From the NCBI RefSeq assembly GCF_025370935.1, contig NC_133481.1, forward strand, positions 6,456,516-6,520,515: a stretch of DNA of 64,000 nucleotides, written 5' to 3'. Source of the stretch: Choristoneura fumiferana (taxonomy: Eukaryota; Arthropoda; Insecta; Lepidoptera; Tortricidae). Shown here piece after piece: positions 56,877 through 64,000 of this stretch. A model generated the notes under the pieces. That model was not told where the DNA came from. It did not search any database and was given only the letters and a program-made list of their open reading frames with translations. The first letter of the stretch is position 1. Each line of letters opens with the position of its first letter. The position numbers were made by a program, and so were the translations under genes.

Positions 56877-57585
56877 ATAAAAAAAAAATATGTTAGAACG
56901 AGATAAATTATTTACTCTTTATTTCATTTTTATAGTTTGTCACAAGATGAACTGTCATTTGGTTAAGTATATTGGTTAAAATTCCACCCGGCCAAATTAA
57001 AAATACTTTGCTTCAAAGTCTGACAGTTTGTTTATTGGACAATTTTAATTGTGCGCGTGTTCATTGTTTATGAATTTCAAATGGACACGTTGTGATTGCA
57101 AGGTATTTTAATAATTTTTCAGTAAGTAGTTGAATTTCATGAGCTCTTTATAAACATATATCTACGTAGAGAGTGTGTGGAATTGTGGTATAATGTCTTG
57201 TGAGGTTGGGGGCTGCGACACGCTCCCATTTTTCACGGAAAGAAAATAACCAACAGCTACTGACTTTCAACAGCTAAGTTTTTCTCAAACTATTAGTCGA
57301 ATGTGAGCTGAATAGCGAATATTAAATAAATAAAGACATTGCTGAATCACTTTGTAGCGGAAATCAGCCCTAATAACTATGTTAGGAGATGGTTTAAGCG
57401 ATTATTTGGAAATTCTGTAAGGTGATCCATAGTGACGTATATATACCTAATAATGTCGATACATTTATTTTAAAGATTTCCTAAAGATGACGTGAAAAAA
57501 ATGAATGGGTGTATCGCATAATGATATATTTTATATTGATTTATTATATATTGATTTATTATACTATTATTTCTTTATTATTTGA

Positions 57586-57812
57586 CTAGCTTTTGCCCGC
57601 GGCTTCGCCCGCATGGAATTCGGTTATCCCGCGCTGTTCCCACGGGAACTGTGCATTTTTCCGGAATAAAAAGTAGCCTATGTTACTCTCTGGCCCATAA
57701 CCATAAACTATCTCTATGCCAAAAATGACGTCGATCCGTCGCTGCGTTTCGACGTGAAGGACGGACAAACATACAAACACACACACTTACGCATTTATAA
57801 TATTATTATGGA
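57586..57812 (-). mobile_element. Lep1-like non-autonomous Helitron
   Basis: The reverse orientation of 30774-30993: plus strand A|CTAGCTTTTGCCCGCGGCTT at the left and ATAATATTATTATGGA|T at the right, so TC...CTAG between A and T is kept. Body blocks such as AAAAGTAGCCTATGTTACTC match the other copies. Confidence 0.82.
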
Positions 57813-58104
57813 TTTTTATTTGTCAATTATTTTTATTTGTTTTAGGTAAAACAGATAACAACAACAGCAAGTTCGGAAATTAATTATAAAGGAAAGATTT
57901 AATGCTTAGAAAATGAAATAAAAAGGAGCTAAAAGATATCTAAATGTCGCCTTTGCAAGATCAACACACTTACTAAACGAGTATCACCGATGAAGGGGAA
58001 AAAATGAAGACCTTTCCAGTACCCTTAGTTTATTTTTTCGGTCACAAAATACGTCTCGATCGCGTTTGCGTTAAAATCTTATTTGTATGGAAACACGAAC
58101 AGTG

Positions 58105-58144
58105 CCTTTAGCGGCACGTTTGCGCCTCTAGCGGCACGTTTGCG
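58105..58144. repeat. 20-bp tandem duplication
   Basis: CCTTTAGCGGCACGTTTGCG and CCTCTAGCGGCACGTTTGCG stand side by side. The unit is GC-rich in an AT-rich setting. Confidence 0.85.
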
Positions 58145-58361
58145 CAACAACTTTTGTGAGTGTGGTTTGCTTGTCAAATTAACGTAAACTATTTCGTCCG
58201 CGTATCGTAACGTTAACGTAAACCCGATCGACTCGACTCACACTCGACTAATGAAAACGAATGGGGAAGCCAGATGGTTCAGGTTTGGCGGGATTCTCCC
58301 GAATTTTAGTATGTCCTCCCGACTCCCAACAAAGTCAAAAAAATCATAAAACGTAAAACAA

Positions 58362-58400
58362 TACAATACAAAGACTTTATTGTACACCAGAAATAACAAC
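58362..58400 (-). repeat. retroelement 3' tail fragment
   Basis: ACAATACAATACAAAGACTT followed by TATTGTACACCAGAAATAAC is the reverse of the tail seen at 14664-14770. Confidence 0.5.
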
Positions 58401-58715
58401 TACTAACAACAACCACAACACCTACAACAACAACAACTCCATTTTATAAAACAATAATTTTAAGTTCCAAATGCTTTCACCGAATGACAGCAAATCCCTT
58501 TTCTTGGCATATGATAGTACCTAACACCCAGTAACAAACAGCCGTGATGCAAAGAATTTTACTCGCAATGTGATGAAAAACATTGTATGTCGCACGGGCG
58601 GTACTAGAATTACGAACATCGACTCATCGACTCTTCGACTTCGGGCTCCTAATAGACTCGTTCGTAATTCCTTATTTACCGCCCTTAAGACACAATGTAC
58701 TATAAAAAAATCACC

Positions 58716-58803
58716 TATATACCTCGTTGAGTTTCTTGCCGGATTCATCTGAACAGAGGTTTTTCCGAACCGGTGGTAGATTTTTTTTGACATTCATAAG
58801 TGA
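58716..58803 (+). mobile_element. LINE 3' region, tail-less copy
   Basis: ATACCTCGTTGAGTTTCTTG, GAGGTTTTTCCGAACCGGTG and GACATTCATAAGTGATTTTA match 41905-41995. The AATAAA and hexamer tail are absent. Confidence 0.65.
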
Positions 58804-59207
58804 TTTTAGATACGAGATTTTTTCAAAGTAGTGACGATATATGTATAAAATATCTACAAATAAATCAACAATCGAAAAGTCCCGTGAGCTGCAAGTGCTC
58901 GGTCCCGTTCACGTATATGGTTTGTTTGTAGCGTGACAGGAGACGTCAGTTTTGGTCTAGGATGGCGTACATTGATTGCAGTATTTAATTACCGCACACT
59001 GAATCTACCGAACAACGGCTAAACTGATAGTGTCTTTTCCAACCTCGACATTGGCGGAATTATTGATAGTATCGATGGAGCTATACTCTATACTTTCAAG
59101 AATTGAATTGAAATAATGTTGTTTAGTTTGACGAGTACGATCTATGTTTTAATTATTTGCTCATATTACATTCCACACCCGTATACTTAAGTAGGTAAGA
59201 CTACTTT

Positions 59208-59255
59208 TGAACCAACTTCAAAAAAGGAGGAGGTTCTACGTTCCACTGTTTATTT
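59208..59255 (+). repeat. end of a common lepidopteran dispersed repeat
   Basis: CCAACTTCAAAAAAGGAGGA followed by GGTTCTACGTTCCACTG. The same end as at 6117-6170. Confidence 0.5.
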
Positions 59256-59675
59256 TTTTGAGAAACATCTATTTATCTAGCTAGTGGGTAGCTTGGGCTA
59301 AGTGCCGGTGATCAAGCTCAAAATAATTAAAAACATTAGTTTTCTTTTTCTTGCCCTGCACGTTGCACTTAGAAAATTGTAACGGTGGTGGTGAAGAAAA
59401 TAAATAAATAAATTATTATTATATTATTATTACTTATAAATTTATGATGTTCCTAAAACTTTCCGAATTTCCCATGAGAGAATATTTTTCTACCTAATAT
59501 GAATAAGTTAAAAGTTCCGTTTTACCGCACGTGTTGCATCGGCACCTTTTAACCTACTTTGGACAGTTCGGCTCACGTCGGCCGTTTGTTCACATTTAAC
59601 TTTGTGATTTTTTTAGGTTATGTGCCTTTTAAGGAAAATAGGTAAGTACCCGTAATACAAACTTTTATTTTAGAA

Positions 59676-59907
59676 CTAGCTTTTGCCCGCGGCTTCGCCT
59701 GCGTGGAATTCGGTTATCGCGCGCTGTTCCCTCGGGAACTGTGCATTTTTCCGGGTAAAAAGTAGCCTATGTCACTCTCGGGCCCATAAACTATCTCTAT
59801 GCCAAAAATCACGTCGATCCGTCGCTCCATTCCGACGTGAAAGACCATTGTGAAAGACGGTCAAACATACAAACACACACACCTTCGCATTTATAATATT
59901 AGTATGA
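59676..59907 (-). mobile_element. Lep1-like non-autonomous Helitron
   Basis: A|CTAGCTTTTGCCCGCGGCTT at the left and TTATAATATTAGTATGA at the right. It matches 57586-57812 with few differences, including a 15-bp internal duplication near GACGTGAAAGACCATTGTGA. Confidence 0.8.
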
Positions 59908-61067
59908 ATTACTTCGTTTTTCATCTGTACCTACCTGCGTGCGTCTATTGGTCGATTAATTAAACATCTACCTACTAATTAAAATAAATAAACTATAAAA
60001 AAAGTTTAGTCCCACACAGGCAGTTTTAAACATAGATGAGTGTGGTTTTAACAATTTGCAAATCTTGTTTTTAGTATTATTTCGCGCTTTGAGTATTTAG
60101 CTAGATAAATACTCAAAGATTTCGTTTCATAGTTACCTAACACCCAATAAAAGTGAATTAAAAAATAATTAATTTACATTTCACTTCCGTGTTTTTTTGG
60201 TCATTAACTGGAATATTAAAATTACCATTGGGATATTACGAACCAAATTCAACTTAATAGTCGATCCAGTACCCGTGGAGCAAATAGGCTGTGATTATAC
60301 ACAATACACAGACAGAAAATAGACACAAGCGTGATTCAAAACGGTTTCAAAGTTTCACATTATCCGCTACTAAGGTACAGTAGATTTTGAGTTACGGAAT
60401 ACTAAAGAGCCATCATTTAAAAGGAGATAACGGCGGATTTTAAAAATACTTTAATAAGGCTTCTACATTTTCAAAGCTTGTTTATTTTCGCTGTAATAAA
60501 AAAACATTATCCTGGCATTGTCATTTAAATAAATAAAATATGGAATCCTTTGTCTCGAGTTGCTGTTTGACCCGAGGCGGAACCTCGTGGTTGGGTCCTC
60601 TCGGCGACGCAGTCGTCAGCGTGAAAAACAAAATGTCCACTTTTTAAGGCAGTGAAAAATGTTGACTTCCGCTCAGATTGAATCTTTAATCGCCTGGCCC
60701 GCCTGAAGCAATAAAGATTTATTCCAACTATAATCATTTCTGAATGAAAAACGAACGTTGCAGTTCTGACTACAACTTTATAGGTACCTATACACTTGCG
60801 TAGTAAGATAACAAAATTAGTATGCGTATTGGGAGGGTGCGAAGTACTAGGTAGGGGTGATGAAATCTATCCCAGCGCTCATGGTGGCCAAAAGTAGTAA
60901 TAGTTCTGGCTCTGTCATCTGTCATGCTCATATGAATCTGTCATTAACAAAGCAATTTGTATCTAGACTTTAACTACCTAATTTTAGTAATAGATGTTTG
61001 TGTTATGATGCGAGCTTGAATTATTGAACACTGTCCCTGTTTTGTTCTTAATTCTTCTACCTACATC

Positions 61068-61322
61068 TAAAGAAAGAAAGAAAGAAAATACATTTATTCA
61101 CAACACAAGACAACAATATTATTAGGTACAAAAAAAACAACACAAAGGTATGTGTCATTGCGGTTGCGAATCGGACACTGGCTCAGCATAATGCTGAAGC
61201 GTTAAGAACACCCTAGCGCTGATTTTCAGCCAGCACCGTCGGCAACCCTCGGACCGTTATAAATACATACTACACACCATTAACTACATAAGACTACATA
61301 AATAAATAGATAATTTGTAAAT
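61068..61322 (-). mobile_element. dispersed retroelement end with (AAAG)n tail (family D, copy 2)
   Basis: It matches 12551-12825 along its length, with small deletions (for example after GCTGAAGCGTTAA). It has no coding content. The tail run AAAGAAAGAAAGAAAGAAAA is at its left end. Confidence 0.75.
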
Positions 61323-63235
61323 CATCATCTCGGACATGTCCAGCAACAATTTTCCTTATGAAACGGTTTGTGGTTGAAATTTTATATTGAGTGATACTCA
61401 CGAAACCGGTCTTCAAACAGATACTCATTTCGATCTGAAACCGATATTTAAGGGGGTTGCTCTTCCATACAAACCTACGGACACCCCGCATAGCTTCCAC
61501 GGACATGTTTTCTTAGAGGATTTTTTGAGAATAGTAAATTATGGATATGCTCTTCAAGCAAAATCCAAAAAAAAGTAACTTTATTGCATCAAAAGTGCAG
61601 CGTGATGCAGTAAATTTTGATGCATTTTACCATTGTATGAGTACAACTGACAGTGTTCGCAGCGAGCATGTAGTGACATCTTATATGGGTGCGTGAGTCA
61701 ATGTCACAAAATCAAACTATTGTAAATAGGTATCGACTATTTCGTGTGGTCACGTGACCATCACCTTTGGCTCAGATAATACGACAACTAAATGAAGAAA
61801 GCATGAGATCACTGAGAGATCAAGTTCAAGTTTCTGAGTCTAGTATTTACTTTTTTTGTTTTTAAATCTGTTATTTCGGAAGTTGAAACGCCTAAACTAT
61901 TATTTCTGATTAATGCAAGGACGCAAACTGTAAGTAAGACGAAAATAGGTAAGTTACTTTTAAAATTGTCATTTAAAAAATAATTATTTAAGTAACAGAC
62001 CCAGTCCTCGGCAAAAATATAACATTTCATACTTTACATACATTATAATGCGGTGCTTCGATCTAGGACAAGTGGTTTTAAATTCAACTTACAAATTCTG
62101 AACAGATATTAGTTATTTACTCTTACGTAGACAGTAGCGCCACTAATTTATATAAAGCATATTTATTCTCACAATAAAGGTGCTAGGTGTAATCACTAAA
62201 CTAATTAGTTAAAAAATAAGGTCTACATTCAACATACATTGCATGTGTATGTATGAATATCAAGTTTTACAGTGAGGCTCAATAAATTCCTACATATCAC
62301 GGCATTTTTACGGCCGCTAAATCTAGGCTCGGTGAATAAAAGGTTTTCACAATCGAAGTAGTTTTCGTACCTTTTTTATTATTATAACTGGCTAGATAAG
62401 TAAAATTTAAACGTCATTATAATACATTTTTGTCACAACGTCAAGTCAATGAGATTGATATTCAAAAGCAATTATGTTTGAATAATTATGGTTTGGATCG
62501 TTCATCCACCATTACCTCTCATATTTCGTTTTCTAGATTTTTTTTACCGTACAACGGCAAAACTTACTAGACACTGGCAAAATTGTCCTCCAATGGACAG
62601 AGCCATATTTTTCTAAAAAAACCAACCAACCAATTATGGTTTGAACACAAATCAAGAAGTCAAAAAGTTGGCGGACGAGAGGAAATTAGCAAGAGTGCAA
62701 CTCTTAAACTATTTATGTATGTACGATTTGATGATGAAAAAAATTGGATACACGGGTATGTTAATTTTATCATTTTTTGTCAGAAACATTAATATTTGTT
62801 ACAAGAACACAGAGAACAGGGCTGTAAGAATTTCATTCCTACTGGTGGCCAAAGTATGGATTATCGTGTGTACCAAACTTGTGGTCTGCAGCAACCTACT
62901 ACGAAAACATACCAAATTTCCCTAACTCTTAGTAGCGTCGTGAACATTTTCACTCCATAGAAGTAAGTCGCTTCCCACCGTCTGTCTGCATATGTACGAG
63001 TATGTATAGTATGTACTCTATTTGAAGTGATTCAAGATTTTTTATTTTATTTATAAGTGTGAGAAACGGCAGGGGTTATGGTTTTGGAGCGTATGTATGG
63101 GCATTTCTTTCGCACGCTATGCAACAAGGCCTTGATGCATCTTAACAAGTAACACAACAAACAACAAGACAAGAGCAGAGACAAGAAAATAAGTCTTTGT
63201 TAGGAGTGACACAGGTTGTTAATTTTATGCGTATG

Positions 63236-63312
63236 TGAGTCTGTCTGTATATCTTTCCGTCGGCCCATCCGTCCGTCCGTCTGTCGATCCGTCCATCTGT
63301 CTGTCCGTCTGT
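63236..63312. repeat. (CTGTCCGTC)n simple repeat
   Basis: An irregular run of CTGT/CCGT/CCAT tetramers. Similar runs occur within GGGTTCCGTA repeats, so it is probably the remains of one. Confidence 0.7.
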
Positions 63313-63476
63313 GTTTCGAAGTGAACACTGAATTCATTGTCCTATTTTTTTAATGATTGTTTACCAACGCACACACCAAACCTTTTATCCTAAAAAGCTG
63401 AAATTTAAGATAAGGAAAAAATGGGATTTATTATGTACCTACATAAAATTCTACTGGTTCGTAACTATTATTTAGT

Positions 63477-63570
63477 TTTAGGGTTCCGTACCTAAAAAGT
63501 GCCAACGGAACCCTATTGCTGAGACTCCGCTGTCTGTCTGTCTGTCTGTCCGTCCGTCTGTCACAGGGCT
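63477..63570 (+). repeat. GGGTTCCGTA dispersed repeat, 5' part
   Basis: TTTTAGGGTTCCGTACCTAA and CGGAACCCTATTGCTGAGAC, then (TGTC)n and CAGGGCTCTATCTCTTGAGT. Only the first part of the family is present. Confidence 0.6.
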
Positions 63571-63691
63571 CTATCTCTTGAGTCTTAATAGTTAGACACT
63601 TGAAATTTTTACAGATTATGTATTACTGTGGCCGCTATAACAACAAATACTCAAACCAGAATAAAATAAATATAGCGTTGAGTATACATAA

Positions 63692-63763
63692 GCCCTCTTG
63701 TTCTGAGCGGAGGCCTGTGCCCAGCATGGGACGTATATAGGCTGAGATGATGATGACGATGAT
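63692..63763 (+). mobile_element. SINE family A tail fragment
   Basis: GCGGAGGCCTGTGCCCAGCA, GGGACGTATATAGGCTGAG and (ATG)n correspond to the 3' end of family A in plus orientation. The tRNA-like head is absent. Confidence 0.75.
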
Positions 63764-64000
63764 ACATAATTTCGTAGGTAGGCCAGCTCTGTTAATTAAT
63801 AAAGCTTGAGATATATCATACCACATAATAAAATTTATGTACCTAATATAACATAACGTAGATTTCGGAGCATAGCCAGGGATTAAACGCTTCACCTTCA
63901 CCCCAGACGGAAATAATTTTGATACAGAGTAGAATAAGTATTCTGTTGTTCTCACCCCCAAGACGAAAATTGAGATACTTACCCGAGTAAACATTTTGTT

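Larger units (their letters stand above)
56301..64000. other. region upstream of the echinoid-like gene; no gene recognised
   Basis: Beyond the leader I find no coding region. The region holds a hairpin element, two Helitron-like elements, LINE/SINE ends and simple repeats, listed separately. Several open frames of 60-119 codons on both strands show no domain, codon or splice evidence. The stretches 56900-57580, 57820-58100, 59920-61060 and 61325-63230 contain nothing I recognise. Confidence 0.6.

Noticed and set aside
61387..62925. Small plus-strand frames of 63-94 codons near 61.4 and 62.6 kb
   Set aside because: No domain, no repeat relation, no start context or splice evidence. Not reported as genes.
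63635..63994. 119-codon minus-strand frame at the right edge
   Set aside because: It covers SINE A tail sequence (63692-63763), has no recognised domain and no supporting splice sites.
1..64000. CRISPR array, prokaryotic operon, toxin or viral gene
   Set aside because: No regularly spaced repeats, no dense ORF packing and no such domains. Composition, introns and repeats are those of an insect nuclear genome.

Overview
The window is AT-rich animal DNA and almost certainly comes from a moth or butterfly (Lepidoptera). Three things support this. First, one split gene on the minus strand encodes a recognisable insect cell-adhesion protein. Second, short dispersed elements ending in TC...CTAG are inserted between A and T, as Lep1-type Helitrons are. 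Third, there is a dense set of tRNA-like SINEs, RTE-type LINE 3' ends with (TGA)n tails, and TTAA- or TA-flanked MITEs of the kind common in this order. Nothing bacterial, phage-like or CRISPR-like is present.

The only gene I can support is the 5' part of an echinoid-type (ed/fred) immunoglobulin-superfamily adhesion gene. It reads right to left. Exon 1 (start codon and signal peptide) is at 55826-55877. A first intron of about 43.4 kb follows. Exon 2 (12240-12426) and exon 3 (9233-9359) build Ig domain 1. Exon 4 (8144-8277) and exon 5 (804-1000) build Ig domain 2. All four junctions have GT/AG sites and matching reading phase. Together they give 232 complete codons and end in phase 1, so the gene continues beyond the left edge. 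An in-frame TGA lies 42 nt before the start codon, and two minimal upstream ORFs lie in the probable leader.

Region by region: 1-803 is intron 5, with nothing recognised. 1001-8143 (intron 4) holds a SINE inserted in a palindrome, a truncated RTE LINE with its target-site duplication, a TTAA MITE with a SINE inside it, two further MITEs, and a 40-bp tail-only insertion. 8278-9232 (intron 3) has a retroelement end only 46 bp from the exon 4 acceptor. 9360-12239 (intron 2) contains one TSD-bounded 327-bp element with an antisense tRNA-like module. 12427-55825 (intron 1) carries many repeats plus several GC-rich, apparently single-copy patches that are candidate regulatory DNA. The strip 55878-64000 is the leader, promoter side and upstream intergenic DNA, again rich in repeats.

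I do not see a multi-gene system here. The most interesting items are transposable-element biology: a relic with about 250-bp inverted ends enclosing a frameshifted coding remnant (17.6-18.6 kb); a retroelement family with antisense tRNA-like sequence and a tail-only copy (7.0, 9.6 and 30.3 kb); nested insertions that give relative ages; and near-perfect palindromes that could feed small-RNA pathways. All sequence comparisons were done by eye. Repeat boundaries without a TSD are approximate.
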